From NCBI RefSeq assembly GCF_946479765.1, contig NZ_CAMLHO010000003.1:62001-126000 (forward strand): a DNA stretch of 64,000 nucleotides, written 5' to 3'. Of the stretch, positions 10,026-19,607 are shown piece after piece. Source of the stretch: an uncultured Aliivibrio sp. (GTDB lineage: Bacteria; Pseudomonadota; Gammaproteobacteria; Enterobacterales; Vibrionaceae). How positions within the stretch are numbered: position 1 is the stretch's first letter; every line of letters starts with the position of its first letter. Below the pieces are notes generated by a model. That model saw nothing but the letters and a program-made list of their open reading frames with translations. It was not told where the DNA came from and did no database searches. A program made the translations under genes and the position numbers.

Positions 10026-11507
10026 TTGGCTTGATGCGGCCTTACTGGCGCTAGACGCTGCCGAGGAGAGAGGAACATCAATCACTGTTAAACCTTCTAC
10101 CGTAATATCTTCTTGGGTCAGTTTGTTCGCTTGTTCTTGTTCATAGCCAATAATACTTTGGTAATAACGACGAATATTCTCAACGTAATTTTGAGCTTCA
10201 TCACCACGAGCAAAACCATAACGAAGGTATTTGTAATAACGTTTTTGGCGTAATAGCGGTAAGTTATCTTTTACATCAGTCCATGAGTCAGGATCACCAC
10301 CTAGGCGTTGTGTTAAACGACGAGCGTCCATCATGTGACCAAAGCCAATGTTGTAAGAGGCCAGTGCAAACCAAATTTTTTCGTGTTCGGTGATGGAATC
10401 GGGCACTCGCTTTACAATCCGGCGTAAATATTCAGCTCCACCACGAATACTTTGTTCTGGACTGAGACGATTTTTCACACCAACAGATTGAGCAGTAGGA
10501 AGCGTCAGCATCATCATACCTCGAACCCCTGTTGGAGATTTCGCTAATGGGTTCCAATGAGATTCTTGATAAGACAGAGCTGCTAAGAAGCGCCAATCAA
10601 AATCCCCTGCGTATTTTTTAAATAGAGATTCCCATTTTGGCAACTTACTTTCTAGCGCTCGAATAAAGGCGCGAGTATCGACATAGTCAAACGATTCAAC
10701 ATGACCGAAATACTTCTCTTCTAAAAGAGCCAATTGCCCACTTTCTTTTAATTCGCCAAAAAATTCAATTAACAAAGCTTGTAAGCTGTCATCTTCTGTT
10801 TTTTGTAAGAACCAAGCTACAGGTTGGTCTTCGGTTAACTCAAAGGCAACGGCTAAATCAGGGTGAATGCGTTGAGTTAATGATAATTCAACGGAATCAG
10901 CTAAGGTGTAATGTATTTCACCTGAGGCTACTTTTTTTAATAATTCGCTGACATCGGTATCTGCTTTGGTGTGCCACTCTAATTTAGGATATTTTTCTTT
11001 AAGCTTGATAAGAGTGCCTTCAAAACTTGAATCTTTAACAATAGTTACGTTTTCATCAAGTTGAGTAAGGTTTTGTATATTACGAGGACGCCAATTGCCT
11101 TTCTTATAAACGACTTGTTGGCTTACGTAATAATACACTGGGCCAGGACGAAACTCAGCTAAACGCTCAGGAGTTACCGTCATATTTGCGGCGATGATAT
11201 CCACTTCATTACGCGCTAGTGCTGGGAATAAACCAGAATAGGTATAAGCAGGGGTAATTTCTAATTTCACTTCCAGCTTTTCAGCAAAAGCTTTGGCAAG
11301 ATCATAATCCAATCCTGTTGGCCCATTAGAACCAATATAATAAGAGAGTTGGTTGTTTAATGTGCTAACTCGTAAGATGCCACGCTCTCTGACTTGCTCT
11401 AATTTGTTTTTTGGCTCTGATTCTACTTGGCAGCCACTTAAGGTTAAAACAAAAGTAAAAATAACCAAACAAGATGGTAAAAGACGATGATATCGGATGA
11501 GGCTCAA
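10023..11507 (-). CDS. mltF: Membrane-bound lytic murein transglycosylase F
   Basis: MltF cleaves the MurNAc-GlcNAc bond of peptidoglycan, leaving 1,6-anhydro ends, and acts at the outer membrane. The 494-residue protein has a lipoprotein signal with lipobox LSGC (Cys26), a solute-binding type 3 domain (about 40-270), and a SLT domain with catalytic Glu315 in LSYQESHWNP and the YNIGFGHM motif. Translation appears to start at TTG 11507: no ATG lies upstream of the signal peptide in frame, and AAGAG lies 9-14 bases upstream. The C-terminus is low-complexity Ser/Ala (SSAASSASKAASSQ). It is divergent from purL, an arrangement seen in many gammaproteobacteria. Confidence 0.94.
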   Translation of the reverse strand: MSLIRYHRLLPSCLVIFTFVLTLSGCQVESEPKNKLEQVRERGILRVSTLNNQLSYYIGSNGPTGLDYDLAKAFAEKLEVKLEITPAYTYSGLFPALARNEVDIIAANMTVTPERLAEFRPGPVYYYVSQQVVYKKGNWRPRNIQNLTQLDENVTIVKDSSFEGTLIKLKEKYPKLEWHTKADTDVSELLKKVASGEIHYTLADSVELSLTQRIHPDLAVAFELTEDQPVAWFLQKTEDDSLQALLIEFFGELKESGQLALLEEKYFGHVESFDYVDTRAFIRALESKLPKWESLFKKYAGDFDWRFLAALSYQESHWNPLAKSPTGVRGMMMLTLPTAQSVGVKNRLSPEQSIRGGAEYLRRIVKRVPDSITEHEKIWFALASYNIGFGHMMDARRLTQRLGGDPDSWTDVKDNLPLLRQKRYYKYLRYGFARGDEAQNYVENIRRYYQSIIGYEQEQANKLTQEDITVEGLTVIDVPLSSAASSASKAASSQ

Positions 11508-11687
11508 GTCAGAATGCTCTTTTAAATAAGTTAGGCGTAGTTATATCAAATGGGAGAATAAGAGGCAAAAGCGCGGTAACAAATTAGAACAATTATTAGA
11601 GATTGAGACAAAATAAACGTCCAACTGCTTATTTATCCGTCAAAACTATAAAAATACAAGTTCATACTATCTTTTTTTTAAAAAAAT

Positions 11688-11703
11688 ACGCAAACGGTTG
11701 CTT
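11688..11703 (+). promoter_or_regulatory. PurR operator of purL
   Basis: ACGCAAACGGTTGCTT matches the PurR consensus ACGCAAACGTTTGCGT at 14 of 16 positions. It lies 30 bases upstream of the TATAAT box of purL. purL is a PurR target in E. coli; control here is inferred. Confidence 0.8.
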
Positions 11704-11732
11704 TTGGTGTTACTTCACATAACAAAATCCTT

Positions 11733-11738
11733 TATAAT
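11733..11738 (+). promoter_or_regulatory. -10 box of purL
   Basis: A perfect TATAAT 17-30 bases downstream of the PurR operator. The -35 region is weak (TTACTT at 11710-11715 with 17-bp spacing). Transcription would start near 11745. Confidence 0.55.
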
Positions 11739-11758
11739 GCGCTCGCAATAGCAGAGGT

Positions 11759-11817
11759 AACATCGGTATAGTTGCTATGTTATATAAGTGATTAATTGAG
11801 TTAATTACTTATAACAT
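11759..11817 (+). other. Competing inverted repeats in the purL leader
   Basis: ATGTT at 11777-11781 can pair either with AACAT at 11759-11763 or with AACAT at 11813-11817. The second option extends into a long AT-rich hairpin, GTTATATAAGTGATTAA (11779-11795) against TTAATTACTTATAAC (11801-11815). The two folds exclude each other, so an attenuation-like switch is possible. There is no classical U run after the second hairpin. Confidence 0.4.
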
Positions 11818-11870
11818 CATGAAACTATTCCAATATTACCTTTAATTCATTGCCAAAGAGACCTAAGTAC

Positions 11871-14800
11871 ATGAGAATTTTGCGTGGTTCACCTGCTTTA
11901 TCTGAATTTCGTGTCAACAAGCTACTTGAGCTTTGTTGCGAGCTAAATTTACCTGTTACTGGTATTTATGCTGAGTTTGCCCACTTTGCTGACGTAACCT
12001 CTGATCTTGATGCATCTGAAATTGTAAAGTTAGAAAAGTTACTAACTTATGGTCCAACGATAGAAGAGCATAAGCCTGAAGGTTTATTACTTCTTTCTGC
12101 TCCTCGTCCAGGTACTATCTCTCCTTGGTCTTCAAAATCTACTGATATCGCCCATAATTGTGGTTTAGCTAAAATTGCACGTTTAGAGCGCGGTATCGCT
12201 TTTTATATAAAAACCTCTGAAACACTATCGGAACTTCAATTAGTTGAATTAAAAGCGATTCTTCATGACCGCATGATGGAAGTTGTGTTTACTGATTTTG
12301 ATTCAGCAATTGCATTATTTACCGTTGCTGAACCTGCACCGTATGCAGAGGTTGATCTACTTGTAGGTGGTCGTAAAGCGCTAGAAAACGCAAACGTTAC
12401 CCTAGGTCTTGCACTGGCTGAAGATGAAATAGATTACCTATTAGAAAGCTTTACTGAAAAGCTTGGTCGTAATCCAACTGATATCGAATTAATGATGTTT
12501 GCACAAGCAAATTCAGAGCATTGTCGCCACAAGATTTTCAATGCAGATTGGACTATTGATGGTGTGAAACAAGATAAAACCTTGTTCAAAATGATCAAAA
12601 ATACCTTTGAAGTTACCCCAGAGCATGTACTTTCTGCTTACAAAGATAATGCCGCCGTAATGACGGGTTCAACCGTTGGTCGCTTCTTCCCTGATCCTGA
12701 AACACGTCAGTACAACTATCATCAAGAGAAAACACATATCTTGATGAAAGTTGAAACTCATAACCACCCAACAGCAATTTCTCCTTGGCCGGGCGCATCA
12801 ACAGGTTCTGGTGGTGAAATCCGTGATGAAGGCGCAACGGGTATTGGTGGTAAACCAAAAGCTGGTTTAGTTGGTTTCTCGGTATCTAACTTAAAAATCC
12901 CTAACTTTGTTCAACCGTGGGAAACGGATTTTGGAAAGCCAAGCCGTATCGTAACTGCGCTTGATATTATGCTTGAAGGCCCTCTTGGTGGCGCGGCATT
13001 TAACAATGAATTTGGTCGCCCAAACCTATTAGGTTACTTCCGTACATACGAAGAAAAAGTAAATTCACACAATGGCGAAGAAGTTCGTGGTTACCACAAG
13101 CCAATCATGCTTGCGGGTGGTTTAGGGAATATTCGTGATGATCATGTTCAGAAGAAAGAGATCCCAGTTGGTGCAAGTCTGATCGTTCTTGGAGGTCCAG
13201 CAATGAACATCGGTCTTGGTGGTGGTGCAGCATCGTCAATGGCATCTGGTCAATCGGCTGAAGATCTTGATTTTGCTTCGGTACAGCGTGAAAATCCAGA
13301 AATGGAACGTCGTTGCCAGGAAGTTATCGACCGTTGTTGGCAGCTTGGTGATGCCAACCCAATTGCATTTATCCATGATGTAGGCGCAGGTGGTATTTCA
13401 AACGCATTACCTGAGCTTGTTGATGATGGTGAACGTGGTGGTATCTTCAATCTACGTGATGTACCAAATGATGAGCCGGGCATGAGTCCACTTGAAATTT
13501 GGTGTAATGAATCTCAAGAGCGCTACGTAATGGCGGTTGCGGATAAAGATCTGGCAACGTTTGAAGCAATTTGTAAGCGTGAACGTGCGCCATATGCTGT
13601 TGTTGGTAAAGCAACTGAAGAGCGTAACCTTAAACTAGAGGATTCTCATTTCGACAATACTCCAATCGACATGCCAATGGATATCCTTTTAGGTAAAACA
13701 CCTAAGATGCACCGTGATGCAAAAACACTAAAAGCGAATAACCCAGCGCTTGATCGTTCTGGCATTGAAATGAATGAGGCGATTGAGCGTGTTCTTCGTT
13801 TACCTACCGTCGCTGAAAAAACATTCTTAATCACCATTGGCGATCGCTCAGTAACTGGCCTTGTTGCTCGTGACCAAATGGTTGGTCCATGGCAGGTTCC
13901 TGTGGCTAACTGTGCAGTGACAGCAGCAAGTTATGATACTTATCACGGTGAAGCAATGTCTCTTGGTGAGCGTACTCCGGTTGCTCTGCTAGACTTTGGT
14001 GCGTCAGCTCGTTTAGCGGTTGGTGAGGCTATTACCAATATTGCTGCGACAAATATTGGCGATATTAAACATATTAAATTATCGGCAAACTGGATGTCTC
14101 CAGCAGGTCACCCCGGTGAGGATGCGGGTCTTTATGAGGCAGTTAAAGCGGTAGGTGAAGAACTTTGTCCCGCACTGGGTCTAACTATCCCTGTGGGTAA
14201 AGACTCAATGTCTATGAAGACGAAGTGGGAAGAAAATGGCGAGCAAAAAGAAGTAACGTCTCCACTTTCTCTTGTTATTACCGCATTTGCTCGAATTGAA
14301 GATGTCCGTAAAACAGTGACTCCTCAATTACGTACAGACAAAGGCAACACATCATTAGTTCTTATCGACCTTGGTAATGGCAAAAACCGCATGGGTGCAA
14401 CAGCACTTGCTCAGGTTTATAAGCAATTGGGTGATAAACCTGCGGATGTTGATAATGCTGCACAGTTAAAAGGTTTCTACGAAGCTATTCAAACCTTAGT
14501 AGCAAACGATCAAGTTGTGGCTTACCACGATAAAGGCGATGGCGGTTTATTTGTAACACTTGCTGAAATGGCATTTGCTGGTCACTGTGGTGTGAACGCG
14601 AATATTGAAGCATTAGGCGAAGATACGTTAGCAGCACTGTTCAACGAAGAGTTAGGTGCGGTAATCCAAGTTCGTAATGACGATTTAGATTCAGTGTTAT
14701 CAACATTAGCAGCGAATGAGTTAGGTCAATGCTCACACGTTATCGGTTCTGTTGCAGATTCAGACGAGTTAGTCATTAAATTTGGTGAGCAAATTATAGT

Positions 14801-15782
14801 CGAGCGTAATCGTACTGAGCTGCGTACTATCTGGGCTGAAACAACGCATAAAATGCAAGGTTTACGCGATAATCCTGTATGTGCAGACCAAGAGCATGAG
14901 GCGAAGAAGGATAATTCTGACCCAGGTCTAAACGTTAGCCTAAGCTTTGATGTAAATGAAGACATTGCGGCTCCAATTATTGAAGCGACGATGATCAATA
15001 AAGGCGCTAAACCTAAGATGGCAATTTTGCGTGAGCAGGGTGTTAATTCTCATGTAGAAATGGCAGCAGCATTTGACCGCGCAGGTTTTGAAGCAACTGA
15101 TATTCACATGAGCGACATTCTAACAGGCGAAGCAGTACTAGAAGAGTACAACGGCCTTGTGGCTTGTGGTGGCTTCTCTTACGGTGATGTATTAGGTGCT
15201 GGTGAAGGTTGGGCTAAATCAATCTTATTTAATGATGATGCACGTAACCAGTTTGAAGGATTTTTCAAACGTGAAGATACTTTCTCTTTAGGTGTTTGTA
15301 ATGGTTGCCAAATGCTATCTAACCTACGTGAATTGATCCCAGGTGCAGAATATTGGCCACGTTTCGTACGTAATGAATCTGAGCGTTTTGAAGCGCGTTT
15401 CAGCCTAGTTGAAGTTCAGAAGTCTGATTCTGTATTCTTCAATGGAATGGAAGGTTCTCGTATGCCTATCGCGGTTTCTCATGGTGAAGGCCGCGTAGAA
15501 GTTCGTGATAATGAACATCTAAACGCAATTGAAAACTCAGGGACCGTTACGCTACGTTATGTTGATAATAACGGAAGTCAAACGCAGCAATACCCGAATA
15601 ACCCGAATGGTTCGCCAAACGCTATCACAGGTTTAACAACAATAGATGGTCGTGTCACTATTATGATGCCTCACCCAGAGCGAGTGTTCCGTACTGTTGC
15701 TAACTCTTGGGCTCCTGAAACTTGGGGCGAAAATGGTGCTTGGATGCGTATGTTCCAAAATGCACGTAAAAATATCGGTTAA
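11871..15782 (+). CDS. purL: Phosphoribosylformylglycinamidine synthase
   Basis: PurL makes FGAM from FGAR, glutamine and ATP in the fourth step of purine synthesis. It is the large single-chain form: 1303 residues, with an N-terminal domain, two AIRS-like ATP-binding halves ([30 protein letters not shown]) and a C-terminal class I glutaminase domain with Cys1143 in GVCNGCQ and the PHPERVFR His/Glu motif. ATG 11871 gives the family start [19 protein letters not shown]; a TTG start 21 bases upstream was rejected because it adds seven residues not found in homologues. AAGAG precedes the ATG. It stands alone behind a PurR-controlled promoter. Confidence 0.98.
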   Translation: MRILRGSPALSEFRVNKLLELCCELNLPVTGIYAEFAHFADVTSDLDASEIVKLEKLLTYGPTIEEHKPEGLLLLSAPRPGTISPWSSKSTDIAHNCGLAKIARLERGIAFYIKTSETLSELQLVELKAILHDRMMEVVFTDFDSAIALFTVAEPAPYAEVDLLVGGRKALENANVTLGLALAEDEIDYLLESFTEKLGRNPTDIELMMFAQANSEHCRHKIFNADWTIDGVKQDKTLFKMIKNTFEVTPEHVLSAYKDNAAVMTGSTVGRFFPDPETRQYNYHQEKTHILMKVETHNHPTAISPWPGASTGSGGEIRDEGATGIGGKPKAGLVGFSVSNLKIPNFVQPWETDFGKPSRIVTALDIMLEGPLGGAAFNNEFGRPNLLGYFRTYEEKVNSHNGEEVRGYHKPIMLAGGLGNIRDDHVQKKEIPVGASLIVLGGPAMNIGLGGGAASSMASGQSAEDLDFASVQRENPEMERRCQEVIDRCWQLGDANPIAFIHDVGAGGISNALPELVDDGERGGIFNLRDVPNDEPGMSPLEIWCNESQERYVMAVADKDLATFEAICKRERAPYAVVGKATEERNLKLEDSHFDNTPIDMPMDILLGKTPKMHRDAKTLKANNPALDRSGIEMNEAIERVLRLPTVAEKTFLITIGDRSVTGLVARDQMVGPWQVPVANCAVTAASYDTYHGEAMSLGERTPVALLDFGASARLAVGEAITNIAATNIGDIKHIKLSANWMSPAGHPGEDAGLYEAVKAVGEELCPALGLTIPVGKDSMSMKTKWEENGEQKEVTSPLSLVITAFARIEDVRKTVTPQLRTDKGNTSLVLIDLGNGKNRMGATALAQVYKQLGDKPADVDNAAQLKGFYEAIQTLVANDQVVAYHDKGDGGLFVTLAEMAFAGHCGVNANIEALGEDTLAALFNEELGAVIQVRNDDLDSVLSTLAANELGQCSHVIGSVADSDELVIKFGEQIIVERNRTELRTIWAETTHKMQGLRDNPVCADQEHEAKKDNSDPGLNVSLSFDVNEDIAAPIIEATMINKGAKPKMAILREQGVNSHVEMAAAFDRAGFEATDIHMSDILTGEAVLEEYNGLVACGGFSYGDVLGAGEGWAKSILFNDDARNQFEGFFKREDTFSLGVCNGCQMLSNLRELIPGAEYWPRFVRNESERFEARFSLVEVQKSDSVFFNGMEGSRMPIAVSHGEGRVEVRDNEHLNAIENSGTVTLRYVDNNGSQTQQYPNNPNGSPNAITGLTTIDGRVTIMMPHPERVFRTVANSWAPETWGENGAWMRMFQNARKNIG

Positions 15783-15870
15783 TTAAATGGGCGGGTTAAT
15801 GATAAAAAATATTTTTCAGGATGAATAAAAAATTGTGATAAGTATTAAAATTTTTATCAAAGTACTGTTC

Positions 15871-15951
15871 TATAATAAATAAAAGAGTTGGGTAAAGACG
15901 GCTCTTTTAGATAAAACCGCTGAAGTTTAGGCTTCAGCGGTTTTTTTGTTA
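15871..15951 (+). ncRNA. Candidate short RNA between purL and the SPOUT gene
   Basis: A free-standing TATAAT (15871-15876) is followed by two hairpins: AAAAGAG (15881-15887) with CTCTTTT (15902-15908), then the terminator stem at 15913-15944 with seven T. A transcript starting near 15883 would be about 65 bases and end in a Rho-independent terminator. No good -35 is visible and the same terminator can serve purL, so this is only a candidate. Confidence 0.25.
15913..15951 (+). terminator. Rho-independent terminator downstream of purL
   Basis: AAAACCGCTGAAG (15913-15925), loop TTTAGG, CTTCAGCGGTTTT (15932-15944), then more T. A 13-bp perfect stem with a T run, 131 bases after the purL stop. 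Confidence 0.92.
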
Positions 15952-15986
15952 GAATAGCGCTTTAATTTTATCTGTTGGAAAAAACA

Positions 15987-16496
15987 ATGAAAAATACGCA
16001 CGTTACGATTGGTTTGAGTAATCCGAAAAGCCCAACCAATGTTGGTGCAGTCATGCGTGCCGCAGGGTGTTATCAAGTTGATGATGTTCGTTATACCGGC
16101 GAACGATACGATCGCGCTGTAAAGTTTCAAACGGATACCAAAAAAGTAGCCAATAAAATCCCACTAACGAGCGTTGAATCTTTATTAGACGATTTGCCGG
16201 ATGACTTAAAAATTGTATGTGTTGAGCTTGCAGAAGGAGCAACACCGTTACCTAAATTTAAGCATCCAGAAAAAGCATTGTATGTGTTTGGGCCTGAAGA
16301 TGGTTCGATTACACAGCAAGTAGCGGATCGTGCCGATCATGTTGTTTATGTTCCAACGGTAGGTTGTATGAACTTAGCCGCTACTGTGAATGTTCTTTTA
16401 TATGATCGCTTGGCAAAATCTGAAGAGATGGACGAGAGTGAAGAACTTATTCGTAGCAGTCGAGATAATCGCAATCATTTAGTGGTAAAAAAATAA
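15987..16496 (+). CDS. SPOUT-family (TrmH-type) RNA 2'-O-methyltransferase
   Basis: A cytosolic S-adenosylmethionine-dependent methyltransferase of the SPOUT/TrmH superfamily, which usually 2'-O-methylates tRNA or rRNA. The 169-residue protein has the three superfamily motifs: NPKSPTNVGAVMRAAGC near the N-terminus, YVFGPEDGSITQ, and VYVPTVGCMNLAATVNVLLYD, which build the trefoil-knot cofactor site. A TTG start 12 bases upstream (15975) is possible; ATG 15987 is preferred with the weak GGAA site before it. It lacks the extra RNA-binding N-terminal domain of TrmB/RlmB-type members. The specific RNA target is not evident. It begins just after the purL terminator. Confidence 0.85.
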   Translation: MKNTHVTIGLSNPKSPTNVGAVMRAAGCYQVDDVRYTGERYDRAVKFQTDTKKVANKIPLTSVESLLDDLPDDLKIVCVELAEGATPLPKFKHPEKALYVFGPEDGSITQQVADRADHVVYVPTVGCMNLAATVNVLLYDRLAKSEEMDESEELIRSSRDNRNHLVVKK

Positions 16497-16665
16497 GATC
16501 CACATCTCCTTTAAAGCATGAGTAGATTGACATCTTTTTGGTGCATTTTTGGCTAGATGTGTTCTAATAGCGGGCATTAAAGGGAATGCAGTTATTGTGC
16601 TGCAGTTATAGATGGATTTTTTAGTAATGATCTATCCCTTAACTATCGAATTCTAGGAAATAAAA

Positions 16666-16992
16666 ATGGCAAAATTTGATTACCGTATTGTAGAAAAACG
16701 TAACGCTTGGGCTGCTGAAATTACGCGCCAAGTAACTTCTCGCAGAACGGTTGTATCTAAGCGTCAGCTTGGTTTTGAAAGCGAAGCTGAAGCAGTTGAA
16801 TGGGCTCAAAAAGAGCTTGTTGAATTTGCAAAAACTCAAGCTGTACGTAATGATCGTAAGTCTGAGCAACGCACTGAAAAAGAAGAAATGATTGCTCGTA
16901 AAAAAGAGAAATCAGCAGCACAAAAAGCGGAATATGAAGCCGCTCGTGATGCAGCAAATAATGAAGACGAATACGATTACGACGAAGAGTAA
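16666..16992 (+). CDS. DUF3622-type small highly charged protein
   Basis: A 108-residue protein of unknown function that resembles the Vibrio DUF3622 family (assigned from memory). Residues 1-50 have a compact, basic pattern (FDYRIVEKRNAWAAEITRQV, TSRRTVVSKRQLGF). Residues 55-95 are a long charged helix rich in Lys/Glu, and the tail is acidic (NNEDEYDYDEE). AGGA at the right distance precedes ATG 16666. A TTGACA at 16527-16532 upstream may be the -35 of its promoter, though no clear -10 follows. There are no membrane segments or catalytic motifs. The charge layout suggests nucleic-acid or ribosome contact, which is speculation. Confidence 0.8.
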   Translation: MAKFDYRIVEKRNAWAAEITRQVTSRRTVVSKRQLGFESEAEAVEWAQKELVEFAKTQAVRNDRKSEQRTEKEEMIARKKEKSAAQKAEYEAARDAANNEDEYDYDEE

Positions 16993-17032
16993 TTCGTTAT
17001 CACAGTAATGTGAGATAAAAATAGATACCATG

Positions 17033-17063
17033 AAATGGCAGTTATTCGTAACTGCCATTTTTT
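17033..17063 (+). terminator. Terminator after the DUF3622 gene
   Basis: AAATGGCAGTTA (17033-17044), loop TTCG, TAACTGCCATTT (17049-17060), followed by TTT. A 12-bp stem with a stable UUCG loop. Confidence 0.92.
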
Positions 17064-17090
17064 ATATTCTCAATAAAGTAAATTCATCCA

Positions 17091-17576
17091 ATGATAGAAA
17101 AAGAAGCATTATTAGAGTCAATAATTCAAGCGTTACGTGACGTTCACCAAATGGCGCTAGAAGCAACCCAACGAGCGATTGAGCAAGCGACAGATAAAGA
17201 AGCTATTGCTCGTAGTAAATATGAGACCTTTGGTTTAGAAGCATCGTATTTAGCTCATGGGCAAGCACGAAGAGTGGCAGAATGTGACGCGGATATTCTA
17301 GCGTACCGTAAATTACCACGCTTAAAATACACCGAAGAAAGCACCATAAATCAATGTGCCTTAGTGACATTGGTTAATCAGGATGACGTTGAGAGTACAT
17401 TCTTTATTGGGCCGTCTGCCGGTGGGGTAAAAGTAACGCATAAAGGCATGACGTTTTCATTAATCACGCCATCAGCTCCACTAGGAAAAACCATGATTGG
17501 GAAGCAACTTGGTGATGAGTTTGAATTGGATTTAGCTGGGAAAAAGCAGCAGTATGAAATTATTGCGGTAGTGTAG
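17091..17576 (+). CDS. GreA/GreB-like protein
   Basis: A 161-residue protein with an N-terminal helical part (about 1-75, EATQRAIEQATDKEAIARSK) and a C-terminal domain like the FKBP-type domain of Gre factors: SLITPSAPLGKTMIGKQLGD followed by EFELDLAGKKQQYEIIAVV matches the PIARGLIGKEVGD..V..P.G...YEI pattern. Gre factors enter the RNA polymerase secondary channel and stimulate cleavage of backtracked RNA. The N-terminal part is not a clean Gre coiled coil, and I cannot locate the two acidic tip residues needed for cleavage, so it may modulate polymerase otherwise. No strong ribosome site is visible. It sits alone between two terminators. Confidence 0.75.
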   Translation: MIEKEALLESIIQALRDVHQMALEATQRAIEQATDKEAIARSKYETFGLEASYLAHGQARRVAECDADILAYRKLPRLKYTEESTINQCALVTLVNQDDVESTFFIGPSAGGVKVTHKGMTFSLITPSAPLGKTMIGKQLGDEFELDLAGKKQQYEIIAVV

Positions 17577-17597
17577 TTTTTGGTATTCTTTTCATAA

Positions 17598-17623
17598 AAT
17601 AAGAGAGGCGAACCTCTCTTATT
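17598..17623. terminator. Bidirectional terminator
   Basis: AATAAGAGAGG (17598-17608), loop CGAA, CCTCTCTTATT (17613-17623). It separates the GreA-like gene from the convergent rimB-rimK-M14 operon. Confidence 0.88.
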
Positions 17624-17647
17624 ATTAACATGTTCTCTGACGTATTA

Positions 17648-18715
17648 TCAAAGAGCCGATGTTGTCATTTGACCATTAGTGAGTTGATCGGTATCTGCAT
17701 CAATGATTTCATCGATATACGTTTCAACGGTTTGACCAACCATCTCATCATCTTCGGTAAAATAAGCAAGATGGAAAACAGCATCACCTTCATTGACTAA
17801 AGGTAACGTTTGTTGACCAATTACGATGCCGCCTTTATGAGCGCGAAGTTCGATTTCACTATGGCCTAATGGTGCGCTGATATAAGCCAAAACTTGGTCT
17901 TTTTCAACTTGGTCACCCAGAGTAACAACAGTACGTAAGATACCGTCGCTTTCTGCACGTAACCAACTTGTAGACTTAGCAATGATAGCTTCTGGCAAGC
18001 GTTTTCTGCTTGCTTTTAGCATGCCAATAGCCTGCATCACACGTTGTACACCAACATAACCAGCATTGATCGCAATTGGCTCAAAGCGTAATGCTTCGCC
18101 TGCTTCATACGTTAATACTGGAATATCACATTTTTCAGCTTCACTACGAAGAGAACCATCCCTTAACGGTGAATCTACAATCACGGGCGTACCGAATGCG
18201 TGTGCAATACGTAACGTTTCAGGATTACTTAGATCCGCTCGAAGTTGAGGTAAATTCGTTCTGTGAATAGCTCCAGTATGTAGGTCGACAATATACTCAC
18301 AACGTTGTGCTATTTGGGTGAAAAAGGTATGTGCTATACGAGATGCTAGCGAACCTTTTTCAGAACCAGGGAAGCACCGATTCAAATCTCGACGATCAGG
18401 AAGATAGCGTGATTTATGAATGAATCCAAAAACGTTAACGATAGGCACGGCAATAAGAGTACCTTTTAATGTTTTTGGATCAATGTTGTTGATTAGCTGT
18501 CGAACAATTTCAACCCCGTTGAGCTCATCACCATGAATGGCCGCATTGACCATCAGGATTGGGCCAGCATGCTGGCCATTAATGATTTCTACAGGGATTG
18601 ATAAAGGTGAGTGGGTATAAAGCTTTGCTGCTTCAATCTCAATCACCTTTCTTTCACCAGGTGCAACCGAGTGCGTTAATATTTCAAACGGTTGATTTTT
18701 TTTAGCCTTTGCCAC
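17648..18715 (-). CDS. Succinylglutamate desuccinylase/aspartoacylase-family M14 deacylase
   Basis: A zinc-dependent deacylase or carboxypeptidase-like enzyme of the AstE/aspartoacylase branch of M14. The zinc and catalytic signatures [11 protein letters not shown] (His and Glu) and DLHTG (third ligand) are intact, and a C-terminal beta-rich region ([21 protein letters not shown]) resembles a lipoyl/biotinyl-like fold. GTG 18715 is chosen as start (355 residues): AAGGA lies 9 bases upstream, and the product begins [15 protein letters not shown] codons at 18742 and 18760 would overlap rimK more deeply. It is the last gene of the rimB-rimK operon and overlaps rimK by 14 bases. Its substrate may be a glutamyl or amino-acid conjugate made by RimK; this is inference from context. 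Confidence 0.85.
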   Translation of the reverse strand: MAKAKKNQPFEILTHSVAPGERKVIEIEAAKLYTHSPLSIPVEIINGQHAGPILMVNAAIHGDELNGVEIVRQLINNIDPKTLKGTLIAVPIVNVFGFIHKSRYLPDRRDLNRCFPGSEKGSLASRIAHTFFTQIAQRCEYIVDLHTGAIHRTNLPQLRADLSNPETLRIAHAFGTPVIVDSPLRDGSLRSEAEKCDIPVLTYEAGEALRFEPIAINAGYVGVQRVMQAIGMLKASRKRLPEAIIAKSTSWLRAESDGILRTVVTLGDQVEKDQVLAYISAPLGHSEIELRAHKGGIVIGQQTLPLVNEGDAVFHLAYFTEDDEMVGQTVETYIDEIIDADTDQLTNGQMTTSAL

Positions 18716-19607
18716 GAGTTTTAGTCCTTTTAGTCGCTGCATTTTTCTCAATAAAATCAATAATCAGGCCGGCAACGTCTTTACCTGTCGCAGCTTCAAT
18801 GCCTTCTAAGCCCGGAGATGAGTTCACTTCCATTACAAGTGGACCACGATCAGAGCGAAGTAAATCTACACCTGCTACATTTAAGCCCATGATATTTGCC
18901 GCAGCTACTGCTGTCTTACGCTCTTCAGGAGTTAGTTTAACTAGTGACGCTGAACCACCACGGTGTAGGTTAGAACGGAATTCGCCCTCTGCACCTTGAC
19001 GCTTCATCGCTGCGATCACTTTACCACCAATAACGAAACAACGGATATCTGCACCGCCCGCTTCTTTGATGAACTCTTGAACCATGATGTTCGCTTTTAA
19101 GCCCATGAAAGCTTCAACAACACTTTCTGCTGCTTTTCGTGTTTCTGCAAGAACAACACCGATACCTTGAGTGCCTTCTAAGAGCTTGATCACAACTGGC
19201 GCACCGCCAACCATATCTAACAGGTCTTTAACGTCGTCAGGCTTGCTTGCGAAGCCTGTAATCGGCATGCCGATACCTTTGCGAGAAAGTAGTTGCATTG
19301 AGCGTAATTTATCGCGAGAGCGAGTGATCGCAACAGATTCATTTACTGGGTATACATCCATCATTTCAAATTGACGTAATACGGCAGTGCCATAAAAGGT
19401 AACTGACGCGCCAATACGAGGAATAATTGCATCGAAATCAATCAACTCTTCACCTTTAAAATGGATCTGAGGTTTTTCTGAATTGATATTCATATAACAA
19501 CGTAATGCATCAATTACTTTCACTTCATGGCCACGACTTTCTGAAGCTTCAATTAAACGGCGAGTAGAGTAAAGGTCTTGGTTACGCGATAAAATACCGA
19601 TTTTCAT
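18702..19607 (-). CDS. rimK: RimK-type ATP-grasp glutamate ligase
   Basis: RimK adds glutamate residues to the C-terminus of ribosomal protein S6 in E. coli and can make poly-alpha-glutamate. The 301-residue protein starts [18 protein letters not shown] and carries the ATP-grasp motifs [35 protein letters not shown] and [16 protein letters not shown] (metal ligands). The tail is basic (KRTKTRGKG). Its ATG overlaps the rimB stop codon by one base (TAATG), indicating translational coupling. Together with the protease-like gene before it and the M14 deacylase after it, this makes a three-gene glutamylation module. Confidence 0.95.
   Translation of the reverse strand: MKIGILSRNQDLYSTRRLIEASESRGHEVKVIDALRCYMNINSEKPQIHFKGEELIDFDAIIPRIGASVTFYGTAVLRQFEMMDVYPVNESVAITRSRDKLRSMQLLSRKGIGMPITGFASKPDDVKDLLDMVGGAPVVIKLLEGTQGIGVVLAETRKAAESVVEAFMGLKANIMVQEFIKEAGGADIRCFVIGGKVIAAMKRQGAEGEFRSNLHRGGSASLVKLTPEERKTAVAAANIMGLNVAGVDLLRSDRGPLVMEVNSSPGLEGIEAATGKDVAGLIIDFIEKNAATKRTKTRGKG

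Larger units (their letters stand above)
11508..11870. other. mltF/purL divergent intergenic region
   Basis: These 363 bases hold the purL promoter with its PurR operator (11688-11703), a TATAAT box, and a 126-base AT-rich leader with two competing inverted repeats. The mltF promoter must lie in 11510-11650, where I see AT-rich DNA but no convincing hexamer pair. No small gene was recognised. Confidence 0.6.
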
